Shown here: piece by piece, positions 10,975 to 20,985 of the stretch
Numbering within the stretch: position 1 is the first letter of the stretch
Layout of the letters: every line of letters starts with the position of its first letter
NCBI GenBank assembly: GCA_009760885.1
Contig: CM019707.1
Coordinates: forward strand, 33,340,645 to 33,404,644
Reading direction: 5' to 3'
From: Achatina immaculata
Taxonomy: Eukaryota; Mollusca; Gastropoda; Stylommatophora; Achatinidae
Length of the DNA stretch: 64,000 bases
Notes under the pieces: generated by a model
The model's input: only the letters and a program-made list of their open reading frames with translations
Told to the model about the DNA's origin: nothing
The model's database searches: none
Made by a program: the position numbers and the translations under genes

Positions 10975-11775
10975 TTTGGGTCAATTTCATCTACAGAAAT
11001 TTTCTGCATCCTTTTTTCTTGATTGTTATTGTGGCCCAGAGTTTCTGACCGCATCAAATCGATAAGATATTTCATGCTTTTGTTTTCCTCTCTGAGAGTC
11101 ATGATTTCCCTCATGAGACTATAATTTTCACTTCTGAGAGACTGTTTTATTTCAGCAGTCATGTCTTTGATGAGGGTCTTTACCAACTCCTTGACAGCAT
11201 TTATTACGTCCTGGCTAAAAAGGAATTGACATTTCGCCTGAAGGTGAATTTTCCAGAGAACTTCTGTCGTCAAGTGACTCTGGACAACTGTGGTTTGTGA
11301 TACACGTGATAGTAGTAGGTGGACCAGGAGATTTGGTACCTTGTGATTCCAGCACAAGGGGAGTTACTCGCTGCCCTGTGTGGTCGTCGGTATGTGTAGG
11401 CGTCGACTCTGATACGACTGCTCCCGCATGTTCGGTGTCAGGATTGTTCTCAAGACAAGCTTCTGGTACGTCAAGCATGTTGTCCTGACAGTCACTTACT
11501 GTTAGAAGAATGTCTTGTGCATGACGCAAGTTAGATGTTATTTCTGTCCTGGTGGTTGACTCTTGTAAAAGACTGAACTCATCAGACAACCAGGATTCAA
11601 CAGCCTCAGCTGTACCCTGTACCAACACTTTGTTTCTTGTGTTGTATAAGTGAATGGTAAGGGCTGGCGCTTTTATTATGTTTTCTACATTTGTGCCATC
11701 TTTGTCTGTCCGTTTTTCATTTTGTGTGTGATACTTCTCATCCAGGGCCTCTTTTATACTCTCGTATTAAGAGTA
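10975..11775 (-). pseudogene. Frameshifted coiled-coil reading frame, unknown family
   Basis: On the minus strand the frame is open from about 11775 to 11215. It includes ALTIHLYNTRNKVLVQG, an acidic/polar middle (HTDDHTGQRVTPLVLES) and SPSGEMSIPF. It then stops at a TTTTT run, and the next frame continues at once with SQDVINAVKELVKTLI, EIKQSLRSENYSLMREI and LREENKSMKYLIDLM. The second half has the heptad-like charge and leucine pattern of a coiled coil. A one-base homopolymer change separates the halves, so this is either a pseudogene or a sequencing error. The layout (globular head, disordered middle, coiled coil) resembles first-ORF proteins of retroelements, but I recognise no family. It runs directly into the 56-bp minisatellite. 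Confidence 0.45.
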
Positions 11776-11911
11776 TTGTGAAACGAGACAGTAACACATT
11801 GTCCCTCGTTAAACTTCTTTATTGTGAAACGAGACAGTAACTCGTTGTCCCTCGTTATACTTCTCTATTGTGAAACGAGACAGTAACACATTGCCCCTCG
11901 TTAGACTTTTT
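11774..11911. repeat. 46-bp tandem repeat, three units, each with an inverted repeat
   Basis: tattgtgaaacgagacagta starts at 11774, 11820 and 11866. Each unit carries aacgag and, about 25 bp on, ctcgtt, so each can fold into a 6-bp stem. Confidence 0.9.
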
Positions 11912-11991
11912 TACTGTCACCCCAGGCTGGTTGCCGCACACTCGGAGTTAGCCTCGAGGGCCTTCTTTTTATTAAAAGTGTAGTTTTTAGC

Positions 11992-12018
11992 CGCCGTGGA
12001 CCGTAGTCCATCACGGCG
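11992..12018. other. GC-rich hairpin
   Basis: cgccgtggac then cgta then gtcca-tcacggcg: a near-perfect inverted repeat with a 4-base loop and one bulge. No promoter or terminator role can be read from it. Confidence 0.6.
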
Positions 12019-12328
12019 ACTACACGGGTTCGTAATCTCACATAGTTCCTCTTCCTCACACGTTATCATCTTACGTGTAGGTACTTACAACACGGGAACA
12101 ATAGTTTGCCGCGCCCATTGTCTGACCTTGGCTTTATTTAGTCAACGGATTAGCCAGGCCACGCTTCACTACGTGTGCAAAACAGGGAAAATAGGTGATT
12201 AATAAGTGATGAGTATAAACTACAATATTTCCGGAATTATCCAAGAAAAAACACACATTTTATATTTCTCGCATACTTCATCGTATTCACGATCACACAG
12301 ATGTAAGTTTCACTACACATTTCCTTAT

Positions 12329-12372
12329 AGAACCACATAGAACCACATACAACCACATACAACCACATAGAA
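12329..12372. repeat. 10-bp tandem repeat
   Basis: aaccacatag/aaccacatac repeated four times. Confidence 0.85.
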
Positions 12373-12819
12373 CATCCGAGAATCAGGGGCTGGGAAAAAC
12401 ACGTCCTCACAGCAGAACACGTTTTTCTGTCAGTGAGATTGAATGAGGAGATCAATAAAAAGGAATGATCAGAGTGAGAGAATGCAGATGGTTTCTCCAT
12501 CTTCAGCAGTCAAGTCCCAGGTCAGACGGAGTCGGAGAATACCACACCTGAGACCTAAGACTTGACTGATGGTCATGATTGTCTCAAAGGTTTGGACGTG
12601 GCTGGGTATCCTCCGCGCTAGATGCCGAGCCTGTGAGTAGACTTGGCTCGTGTACGTCTATCTACATTAGACAGTCATAGGGCGTACTTTCAGGGACGTG
12701 TGCCTCATCAGTGCTTCGATCTGAGTGAAAGTGGCAGGGAAAAAAGGATATCGGAGGATCTCAAATGCTGAGAAAAAAATTGAGACGATCAGGTATCATA
12801 GAGACCTGACTTGTAAACA

Positions 12820-13090
12820 CCATCAGAATCAGAAAGATTAGATACTTCGACCACATCAAGAGGCACGATGGTTTGGAGAGGTTCATGTTTAGAAGGCATC
12901 TTGCCTGGCGAAATTAAAAGGGACGACCTTGCCGCAGGTGGACTCTGGCGATCACGGAAAGTCTGAATATGTGAGATGCTGGTCAACTTGTGCAAGGCCC
13001 CATTGCATTCAGGGAGGCTGTGAGAGGAAGAGAGTTCTGGAAAGGACCCGTCACGTGACACATACCAAATCAAGTACCGCGGTGCCTCGT
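12820..13090 (+). mobile_element. Strongly decayed LINE C-terminal fragment
   Basis: One plus-strand frame reads RIRKIRYFDHIKRHDGLER, then KGRPCRRW and EEESSGKDPSRD, with stops between. This parallels the (K)LKYFGHIKRHDNLEK...GRPKRRW order of the LINE family at 4083 and 20986, so it is an older relative. No target duplication or tail found. Confidence 0.55.
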
Positions 13091-13303
13091 GGTTTAGTCT
13101 CTTTTGATAAAAGTCAAAGACTAGTGGAGAGAACCTCACGCAAACAGAACAGACAGCAAAGAAAAAAATTGCCAGCATACTTTCATTCCCTTGCTAGATG
13201 ATGATTCGAAAATGTACAGTGAAAAAGACATGAAATAACATAACCAAGAAAATCTGAGCAATTTTTTTACTCAAAATTACAGGAATTTTCACTGGTGGAA
13301 AAA
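13091..13303. other. No recognisable feature
   Basis: AT-rich sequence with no motif or gene seen. Confidence 0.4.
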
Positions 13304-13445
13304 TAAACTGCTTTCAAGATTTATCATTCTGCTGAATGATCAGTTACATCACAAGATTTATAACTTTAGTAGAAGAACAGTTACATCACAAGATTTATCA
13401 CTTTACTGGAAGATCAGTTCCATTTTAAGATTTATCACTTAGACG
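13304..13445. repeat. 37-bp tandem repeat, three to four units
   Basis: cagttacatcacaagattta recurs at 13341 and 13378, with decayed copies before and after. Confidence 0.85.
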
Positions 13446-13602
13446 GGGTCAAAGACAGGACAAAGAAACTACAGGATAGCATTTGACGAGACGGCAGCGA
13501 AGAAAAGATGACACATAATAAAAGAACAAATGATTGAGAGAGGCTTTACGATAGTCACGATTCCGTTCTCTCTCCTATTCACTCTTTTTCATTATCCTCT
13601 AT

Positions 13603-13712
13603 AATTCGTCATCATCATCATCATCATTATTATCATCATCATCATCACCATCATCACCATCATCATCATCATCATGTGCCGTGCCGACTGGCGTTGGTTA
13701 TTATGCTTCTGT
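13603..13712 (-). mobile_element. Short LINE 3' end with (ATC)n tail
   Basis: A (tca)n run followed by gtgccgtgccgactggcgtt and ggttattatgcttct. This is the same tail and last ~35 bp as the RTE-like fragment at 2930-3177, so it is a very short 5'-truncated insertion whose trinucleotide tail has expanded. Confidence 0.75.
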
Positions 13713-13912
13713 GAACGGTTACCCGGAATTTCCATGAGTGTACGATGTGGAAGTAAAGTGTCACTGCTCACGTGATCGGAAGTGCAAGGCTTATAAATAA
13801 GGTAGAATGTGTTGCGGAAAGACAGTCGAGCTAGAGGCATGGCAGGGGCTGAGTTCATCTAGTTGTGTTAGCCCTAGCCGACCTCACATCATGTTGTGAG
13901 ATATAATATGTG
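13713..13912. other. Short unassigned stretch with a TATA-like site
   Basis: cacgtgatc followed by cttataaataagg (near 13790) could be a core promoter or part of an LTR, but no product follows. Confidence 0.3.
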
Positions 13913-14275
13913 CTGTGGATTCATATCATTATTATCATATATGGAAATTTTGCTGATTCCTGTGGATTCGTATCATTGTTATCGTATGTGGAGATTTCGC
14001 TGATTCCTGTTGATATTCGGTGCATTGACAAGGGATGGAGCTAGGTCCTGATATGCAGTATGTTGCACAATGGGGGAAGATATATGACGGGATATTCAAT
14101 GCATTGGCAAAAGTGTGGAGTTATGTTTGATATGCAGTACATTTGCATAAAACGGAGAAAGGATATATAATGTGATATTCAGTGCATTGGCACAACTGCA
14201 GATATGTGATTGTGACCGCATGGCTGCAGGAAAGGAATATGATATTCAGTGCGCTGGCACCATTAAGGATGAAAG
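13913..14275. repeat. Two adjacent decayed minisatellites (47 bp x2, ~80 bp x4)
   Basis: gtggattc.tatcatt.ttatc repeats at 13915 and 13962. gatattc.gtgcattggca then starts successive, increasingly diverged units at about 14013, 14093, 14171 and 14242. Confidence 0.7.
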
Positions 14276-14704
14276 TATGTAGCTTATGAGGGCCCGAGAG
14301 AGCCCAGGCAACATGGCCCATATGATTTAGTTATGTATTAGAGTGGCATGCATTATATTTGATGACATAATTGTTTCTCTTTCATGATAATATATATTGA
14401 TGTCTTGTGTACGAAACTGTCTGGTGACGTGATATGTTGTATGTAATGTGTAAATAAACATGTATATGTTGAATTGCTTGCCATTGTAATGTGTAATGCA
14501 CGTTTGTTATTGATATGAATGTATAATTATTGCACGCACAACTGCATATAATGATACTTGGAGGGGAGTAACCTGGGTTGTGGGTTAGAAGTGGTTGAGC
14601 TTGACCACCTAGTAAGGTAGTACATGGCCATGGATTTGGGTTTGCAGTCGGGTTTTAGTCCTGTCCCTCCCCCAAATGTCCCCCAGTGTAGACTTAACAC
14701 CCTG
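14276..14704. other. No recognisable feature
   Basis: AT-rich stretch without motif, followed by a short C-rich run (near 14665). Confidence 0.4.
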
Positions 14705-14835
14705 ATAAGTTTACAATTCTCCAGAGTACACGGTCCTTCGTGCAGACTATTAGCTCAGTTGGTGATCTCCTCTCACACCATCTCGTCAGACTGTCCAGTA
14801 TCATTTCTCTTGGTCTTCCCCTGGCTCTTTCTCCC
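14705..14835 (-). mobile_element. RTE-like LINE C-terminal fragment
   Basis: The minus strand reads RARGRPREMILDSL, WCERRSPTELI and KDRVLWR, matching the fragment at 2979-3137 at most positions but lacking the tail. No boundary repeat found. Confidence 0.7.
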
Positions 14836-15669
14836 TCTAATTTTTCCTGTTGTTACAGTATTTTCACTGCCCCCACTTCTCATTGTGTGTCATATGAAAG
14901 TACATTTTCTCTCTCTTATTTTTGTGACAATATGTTTTGTCTCATCAGCTCTTATTATACATTTTCCATTAGTTATTTTTGCTGCCTAGGGAATTCGCAA
15001 CATTCTTCTAATAAACACATTTCTACTGCTTCCAATGATTGCAAAACCTCTAAATGACATACAATACGTACTTTGTTCAGGGAAATCTGTAAGTACGTGG
15101 GAAGATCTTTCAAGAATTCACTTGAACAAAAAGTTTCAGAGAGTTTATGTACAGAAAAAATGTATCTGTAGTAGGATAATATTTATATGTGTTACTGTCT
15201 CGGTCAATGTGAACTCGGTCAAGTGAAAGTATACAATATGTGAAAACGTGCTTTCGTTCATTAATACTTATTGTACAAAACATATTACTAGAGGCAGGTA
15301 AGATAAAGACAATTAAAGGTAAAGGTACATGAAGATCATGGCCGAAGCATCCCAAAATACCTCGTCAAGCAAGCGGGCGGTAACTTAGGCAGTTACTGAA
15401 GACGTGAATTGGCTGATGATTCAGAATGTACAACAAACAATAATCATCACGGACTTTCAGAGTCTATTAAAATCATCGTGGACTCAAAAAAGTTTATTAT
15501 TAAAACTGTCACGGACTCTTCCCCTGGGAACAACTGTGTTGAGAACACACCTATCTTAACATAGTCTTTGTGAGACAGGGAACACAGATCTGTTTGCTTA
15601 AAAACTCTGACCTACTTCTGTAGTCCAGAAATCTGTAGCAATCAACATTAGTTGTAATTGTTATTTTTG
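14836..15669. other. Unassigned; few ~31-bp repeat units
   Basis: No gene found. 15447-15530 contains two or three diverged units (atcatcacggactttcagag...) of the repeat that is clearer at 16134-16275. Confidence 0.45.
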
Positions 15670-16130
15670 TAAAATGTAATGTCAGGTTGGTAGACGGATG
15701 GGGACATGGAGACCGCCGGTGGGGAGGAGGAAAATCTGATGTGAAACCAATGAATCCAGGACGTGACAAGCCTATGGGTCTTTACAGCAATGGCTATCAG
15801 AATGATGTAAACAAAGCAGAGCCAGCAGACTATAGGTGGCGGGGAATGGATATCGTTGAAACACTCATCGGATTCCTTATCCCAAAATCTCTGTGAAATG
15901 TCTCAAATCCGTCTGACATGAAAAGAGGGCTTAATTACAGCCACAAGAGCCTGGAAAACAAAGTTTTGGCCAGGCCAGCCTACACCATTGTCTTCATGGC
16001 AGTCCCAGCAAGACCACAGTTTGCCCTAGCAAGGAAAGCTGCTGAAGTCGGAGGTACCCAGCCAAAGGGCACATCGCAAAATTCAGGATACCATGCGCCA
16101 TCGCCAATGTGCTTACGAAGAAGAAGAAGA
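15670..16130. other. Unassigned segment ending in a gaagaa run
   Basis: Two short plus-strand frames (15687-15896 and 15918-16187) are open, but neither shows a known domain. The terminal gaagaagaagaag run resembles the tail of the RNase-H-type LINE at 54900-55442, so this could be a retroelement 3' end. That is a guess. Confidence 0.3.
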
Positions 16131-16133
16131 GAA

Positions 16134-16275
16134 GATCATGGACTCTCAAAGTCTATTAAAATCATCACAGGCTCTGAAAGTCTATAAAATCATTATGGAT
16201 TCTCAAAGTCTATTAAATCATCATGGACTCTCAAAGTCTTATACAATCATCACGGGCTCTCAAAATTTATTAAGA
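16134..16275. repeat. ~31-bp tandem repeat, about five units
   Basis: atcatggactctcaaagtct followed by attaaa recurs every 28-34 bp with variants caggctctgaaag and cgggctctcaaaa. Confidence 0.8.
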
Positions 16276-16590
16276 AAGATGGGACACTGTACCCTCAGAG
16301 GAGAGTGGCTGGAGATATTATACAAAACACAAGACCAAAACATAACATGGATATACTGCCCGGGACACTCCAGCATTGGTATCAATGAAAACACTGATTG
16401 CAGCAAGGACTAACCCACTAAGAAACATCAGTTTGGACAAACAAGACATGTATCAATCTTTCAAGTAGCAAATCGAAGAATCTGCACCAAAAAACCTTCC
16501 TCAAAAGTGCATTCTACGCCCCTCTTGGTGAATTACATGTCCTCAGAGGCAGTGGAAGCAAATCCCAGTTGTGTGCTATAACATGAGCCA
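16276..16590 (+). mobile_element. Retrotransposon RNase H C-terminal fragment
   Basis: The plus strand at 16279-16413 encodes a lysine-rich lead-in followed by NITWIYCPGHSSIGINENTD. This is the diagnostic C-terminal block of the RNase H domain of non-LTR elements (W..GH.gi.GNE.AD). The GNE Asn/Gly positions have drifted to INE, and the frame breaks soon after. The next ~170 bp in another frame (NPLRNISLDKQDMYQSF) may be its continuation. RNase H removes RNA from the cDNA hybrid in such elements. This piece is dead. It ends next to the minus-strand LINE at 16605. Confidence 0.65.
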
Positions 16591-16604
16591 TTTACAGTCA
16601 GATT

Positions 16605-17285
16605 GTTGACCAGTGGTCTAAATGTGTTTGTACATGTGATGTGTAGTATGTTTTCCTTGTGTCTTGATCCATGAAGTCCTTAATTTTGGCTAACTGGTAT
16701 ACTTTTGAGCAATGAGTTTTGTTAGACTTTGCACATGAGAGTTCCACGTCAGATGTTGGTCAATATTAAGACCTAGTATTTTGTGTTCGCTAACGTTTTC
16801 TATCTGTGATGATTGGGTAGAGAGGTGTAGCGTTGCTTTTGTCACGGCGTGTTGTTATAAGCATTGATTTTGTTTTATTAGCTATTACAATCATGCCATT
16901 TTTGTTGCTCCATTTAATTAGATTGTTTAACTCGACTTGAAGAGTTGATTCTAGGTTAATACAGTCATAGTCACTTGTGTAGACTGTGCAATCGTCGGAA
17001 AAGGTCACAAGGAGAGTGTTTAAGATAAAGTGGAAGATCATTAATATAGATAGCAGAGAGCAGAGGGCCTAGATAGAAACTTATGGAACACCAGTGTTAA
17101 CTTCAGATGAATTTGATTGAAAACTGTGAAGAATATTTTCTGTTATCTCTTGAAATAAACAATACAATTAATTTTACTAGCTCAGGGTGCAGCCTATAAG
17201 TCTTTTCTTTTTACAAGATTATCATAGTCAGACATATCAAACACCTTTCGGAAACTGACAAAGGAGTACCACATAGACTGTCGTC
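16605..17285 (-). mobile_element. CR1/L2-like LINE: RT palm and start of thumb, third copy
   Basis: Read on the minus strand, frames broken by stops give FRKVFDMSDYDNL (palm motif A region), a VP.VSI..ALCS block corresponding to PQGSILGPLLF, FSDDCTVYTS (the YADD box with Tyr/Ala replaced by Phe/Ser) and INLESTLQVELNNLIKWSN, then NKTKSMLITT. The 3' part matches the element at 1074-2193 base for base over long runs (gcacatgagagttcca.gtcagatgttggtcaat). This copy therefore supplies the palm that the first copy lacks. It ends near a GA dinucleotide run just before the 51-bp megasatellite. Confidence 0.75.
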
Positions 17286-17302
17286 ATTTATGACTGCTTA
17301 CC

Positions 17303-17341
<39 letters not shown>
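17303..17341. repeat. (GA)n microsatellite at the megasatellite boundary
   Basis: Pure ga run of ~30 bp immediately left of the first 51-bp monomer. Confidence 0.95.
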
Positions 17342-17342
<1 letters not shown>

Positions 17343-17745
17343 TGTTTTCTTCTTCTCACACCAAACGATGAAGTGAGGTCTTATATGTATGACTCTGTTC
17401 TTCTGTCACAAAACCTTGCAGTGAGGCTATCTATATATGTTTGTCTTCTTTTTCTGTTCACACATAAAACCATGCAGTGAAACCATCTTTGAATGACTGT
17501 ATTCTACTTTTCACGAGAAAACCATGCAGTGAGGCCATCTATGTATGTTTGTGTTCTTCTTCTCAAACCAAACCTTGCAGTGAAATCATCAATGTATGTC
17601 TGTGTTCTTTTCACACCAAACCATGCAGTGAAATCATCAATGTATGTCTGTGTTCTTCTTCTCACACAAAACCATATATTGAGGTCTTCTTCTTCGCTCA
17701 TTCTTCTTCTTCTTCTTCGTTCGCTTCTACCACCAAAACCGCACT
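17342..17745. repeat. 51-bp megasatellite, segment 1
   Basis: First monomers of the family that dominates 17.3-54.9 kb. A typical monomer runs gtcatctatgtatgcctgt, cttcttcttctcacacc, aaaccatgcagtgag (51 bp). Because 51 = 3 x 17, frames persist across units: the consensus is open in two plus frames (17-residue units such as SSMYACLLLLTPNHAVR and EVIYVCLCSSSHTKPCS) and one minus frame (RRRTQTYIDDFTAWFGV). The remaining frames are closed by tga at the cagtgag/tgaag boundary. CTCAC and GTGAG within a monomer are complementary. The segment decays into a cttcttctt run at 17690-17720. No product is inferred. Confidence 0.95.
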
Positions 17746-17765
17746 GTGATCCTACTGAATTAACG

Positions 17766-17844
17766 CCTGTGGTCCTCGTTAGGTCCCGTGGTCTCCTGTG
17801 TGGTCCCCGAAAGGACCACACGAGATCAACGAGAGGACCACAGG
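17766..17844. other. Large imperfect hairpin
   Basis: cctgtggtcctc (17766) pairs with gaggaccacagg (ending 17844), and tgtgtggtcc pairs with ggaccacac around a short ccgaaa loop. Inner positions are imperfect. It marks the left edge of the GC-rich island inside the megasatellite. Confidence 0.7.
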
Positions 17845-17940
17845 GGGTTCAGAGTATCGCAGGGCTTTAGCCTGTATTCTTGGTGGGTCTCTGAAGCGGA
17901 TTGCGTGACACTGTGGTTTTCATAGCACCAGTTTAATCTA

Positions 17941-18207
17941 GAGTTGGACTTTCTCACCGGAAGACCTCGACGTGTTTAGGATATCAGTGCATCCCCGCTG
18001 GGTGAGAGGCGGTAGCCCACCCAGGCCAGAGTTGGACTTTCTCACCGGAAAACCTCGACGTGTTTTGAGATACCTGTGTATCACCGCCGGGTGAGAGGTG
18101 GTTGCCCATCCAGTCCAGAGTTGGACTTTCTCACCGGAAAACCTCAGCGTGATTAGGATACGCAAACATCCCCGCCGGGTGAGAGGTGGTTGCCTATCTA
18201 GACTGCC
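17941..18207. repeat. 89-bp tandem repeat, three units, each with a hairpin
   Basis: gagttggactttctcaccgg starts at 17941, 18029 and 18118. Within each unit ctcaccgg is complementary to ccgggtgag ~45 bp downstream. GC content is clearly higher than in the flanking monomers. Confidence 0.9.
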
Positions 18208-18319
18208 CTGGTCCAGTGTCTCCGACTTCAGCATTTCGCGGTCGTGGCCGCTACCCTTCCTAGTTGTGACCAGGATGGAGCTTTTGTCCAGGAGGACGAA
18301 TCCTCGCCACTAGTGACTT

Positions 18320-18640
18320 CCACCCCTGGGTTGAGCCGGTTTAGGCATATTATCCCAGTATGGGCGTGTTTGGGACGTGACCGACCTCTAGAGCAGAGGT
18401 ACTGTGACATGCATAGCCTTCAAGATTCACCCCTGGTGTGAGCCGGTTTAGGCATAATTCACCAGTATGGGTGTATATCAGGCGTTACCGACCTCTAGAG
18501 CGGAGGTGGCATGACATGTCTAGCCATCAAGTTCCACCCCTGGTGTGTGCCGGTTTAGGCGTATTCAACCAGTGTAGGTGTATTTCGGACGTGGCCGGCC
18601 TCTAGAGCAGAGGTGCCGTGGTATGTGTAACTCTCGCAGC
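18320..18640. repeat. 107-bp tandem repeat, three units plus a distant fourth
   Basis: cacccctgg starts at 18321, 18428 and 18535. Each unit has gccggtttaggca and acctctagagcagaggt, an exact 6-bp stem around agagc. A diverged fourth unit lies at about 18800-18893 (caagccggttcaggcatt ... gaccagaggt). Confidence 0.9.
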
Positions 18641-19030
18641 GATACTACTGGACATACCGATTAAACTTCACATTATCCTTTCCACCACCATTTTACGTCG
18701 GCGCCGCACAGCAACCTTTATTTCTTTTCCGCATTTTCTTCCTTGACCGGGAGGAGCTTCACTCCACGCGCGGCATTCGAAGAGTCTCGCCAGCAGTGTC
18801 TTAACCTCTGGGACAAGCCGGTTCAGGCATTTCACCCGATATGATTGCACTCACGACGTGGCCGACTTCCAGACCAGAGGTGCCGTGATTTGACTGTTTG
18901 CTTCGCTTTATCCTTTCTACCACCTTTTCCGCAGTGATGCTGCGCAGCAACCCCATTTGCACCTTTCTTCATTGGCCAGGAAGAGCACCGCTCCACGCAC
19001 GGCAGCTGAAGAATCTCGCCAACAGCTTTC
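18641..19030. repeat. ~235-bp direct duplication in the GC-rich island
   Basis: ttatcctttccaccaccatt at 18673 recurs as ttatcctttctaccaccttt at 18908. Both are followed by gc.gcacagcaacc or gcgcagcaacc, a cc.ggaagagc/gaccgggagg block, tccacgc.cggca and aatctcgccaacag/gagtctcgccagcag. The two copies have diverged. No open frame or known family recognised. Confidence 0.75.
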
Positions 19031-19363
19031 GCTCATTCAAAACATGCAGTAAAATCATCTTTGTATGTTTGTGTTCTTCTAAAAACCAAACATGCAGTAA
19101 AATAATCTTTGTATATTTGATTTCTAATAAAACCAAAAAATGCAGTGAAGCCATCTATGTATACCTGACATCATCTCTCATACAAAACCATACAATGAGA
19201 TCATCTATGTATGTCTGTGCTCTTCCTCTCTCACCAAACCATGCAGTGAGGTCATCTATGTATGTCTGTCATCTTCTTTTCACACCAAAGCATGCAGTGT
19301 GGACATCGATGTATGTTTGTCTTCTTCTTCCACATTAAAAAAATGCAGTAGAATCATCTTTGT
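19031..19363. repeat. 51-bp megasatellite, segment 2
   Basis: About six monomers in the same orientation as segment 1. The last is split by the LINE insertion, whose left target duplication is at 19364-19375. Confidence 0.92.
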
Positions 19364-19404
19364 ATATTTATGTTCAAGAATAGGACCACTGTACCCTACC
19401 ACGC

Positions 19405-20529
19405 ATGATCGAGAAAAGGCCAGCAACCCTATCTGGTAAAAAAAACTATCAGACTGCTACAGAAACGGAAGCAAGGGAAAAAATTAATGCAGGTGGAAGG
19501 AGAAATGCTTATCAGGAAACTGAGCCCATGACTGCAGACCTCCTGGAACCTAAACAAAAGATGCATATAGGCAGCTGGAATGTAAGAACACTTAACCAGA
19601 CTGGAAAACTAGCACAAACCATCAAGGAAATGCACAGATACAAACTAGACATACTAGGAATACAAGAAGCAAGATGGACAGGACAAGGCAGAAGGAAATT
19701 AACAACACAGCACACAGAAGATACAATAATATGGTCAGGTAAAGAAGATCTTCATGAAGGAGGAGTAGCATTGATTATAACAAAAGAAGCATCAAGAGCA
19801 TTGCTGAAATGGACCCCAATAAATGAGAGATTATTATATGCACGGTTCAACTCAAGATTCACGAAGCTGTCTATTATAGTTTGTTATGCACCAACAGAAG
19901 CAGCTGAAGAGGAATTAAAAGAAGATTTTTACAACAGCCTCCAAGCAACAGTAGAAACAATACCCAAGCATGATATGCTACTCATCTTGGGCGACTTTAA
20001 TGCAAAAGTAGGTGAAGGAAGTGAAGATAGAAGAAGAATCATGGGAAGAGAAGGAATCGGAGAAATAAATGAAAATGGAGAAAGACTGTGCAGTTTCTGT
20101 GAATAAAACATGATGACCATCGGAGGGACAATTTTCCAACACAAAAACATCCATAAGATGACTTGGAGGTCACCAGATAAAACCACAGAAAACCAAATCG
20201 ATCACATACTAATAAACAACAAGTGGAAACGGTCACTACAAGATGTGGGAGCAAGGAAAGGAGCAGATGTAGGAAGTGATCACAACCTTCTGGTAACTAA
20301 AATAAAACTAAAATTAAGGAAAGCCAAAATCGGAGAACACAGAAAGATACATTTTGATATAAGAAAACTGATAGACCAGCAAACAAGAAATGAATTCTCA
20401 ATAGTACTTAAGAACCGCTTCAGTGTCCTACAAGACGAAGCAGAAATGTTCATATTAGAGTTCAATAAAACAATACAGGAAACAGCAAAAGAGGTGCTGG
20501 GATATCGGAAAAGGAGAAAAGAGGAATGA
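19405..20529 (+). pseudogene. LINE endonuclease domain (AP-endonuclease type), one in-frame stop
   Basis: Visible in order: IGSWNVRTLNQTGKLAQ (N-terminal Asn motif), LDILGIQEARWTGQGRRK (catalytic Glu), GGVALIITKEAS, IIVCYAPTEAAEEEL, LLILGDFNAKVGEGSED (GDFNA catalytic motif), NENGERLCSFC then a stop (20104-20106), MMTIGGTIFQHKNIHK, TWRSPDKTTENQIDHILI (DH motif) and GADVGSDHNLLVTKIKL (SDH motif). All catalytic motifs of the family are present. The family nicks target DNA to prime reverse transcription. The stop after FCE and a second at 20527 break the frame. The RT domain follows on the same strand. Confidence 0.9.
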
Positions 20530-20652
20530 ATAAGCAAGACCACATGGGAAAAGATAGAGCAAAGAAAAGAAATCAAGAAAAAATTACTGAACACCAAATC
20601 ACAACGACTTAAAGAACGAGTTTTAAGTAATTATGCACAAAAAGACAAAGAA

Positions 20653-20985
20653 GTGAAGGAATCATGCCGTCAAGATAAACGTCAATATTATGACAACTTA
20701 GCAGAAACAGCAGAGAAAGCAGCATATACAAGTGACATGAAAACCATATATAAAATCACAAAGCAGATGACAGGTAACTTCAACACAAGATGTGAAAGTG
20801 CAGTAAGAACACAAAATGGACAACTGGTCAGTGGAGAAAGAGAAAAAATTGAAAGATGGAGGGAACACTTTAACACCCTACTAAACAGAACACAAGCAGC
20901 ACAAACAATAGACATACCTGAAGCAAAAATGGAACTAAACATCAATACAGGACCAATAACAATAAATGAAGTAAAGGAGGCGATA
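20653..20985 (+). pseudogene. LINE linker between endonuclease and RT, cut by nested insertion
   Basis: Reads YYDNLAETAEKAAYTSDMK, TIYKITKQMTG and REHFNTLLNR and ends INEVKEAI at the left target duplication. On the far side of the insert the same frame resumes KKLKSDRAPGEDEVTAEML, the usual RT start (AI..LK..KAPG.D.I..E.L). The fit shows that the insertion split a single frame. Confidence 0.85.

Larger units (their letters stand above)
11912..12819. other. Unassigned DNA with short palindromes
   Basis: No gene recognised. Holds the hairpin at 11992-12018, a 10-bp aaccacatac repeat (12329-12372) and an imperfect inverted repeat (tcaagtcccaggtc near 12511 with gacctaagacttga near 12562). Confidence 0.45.
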
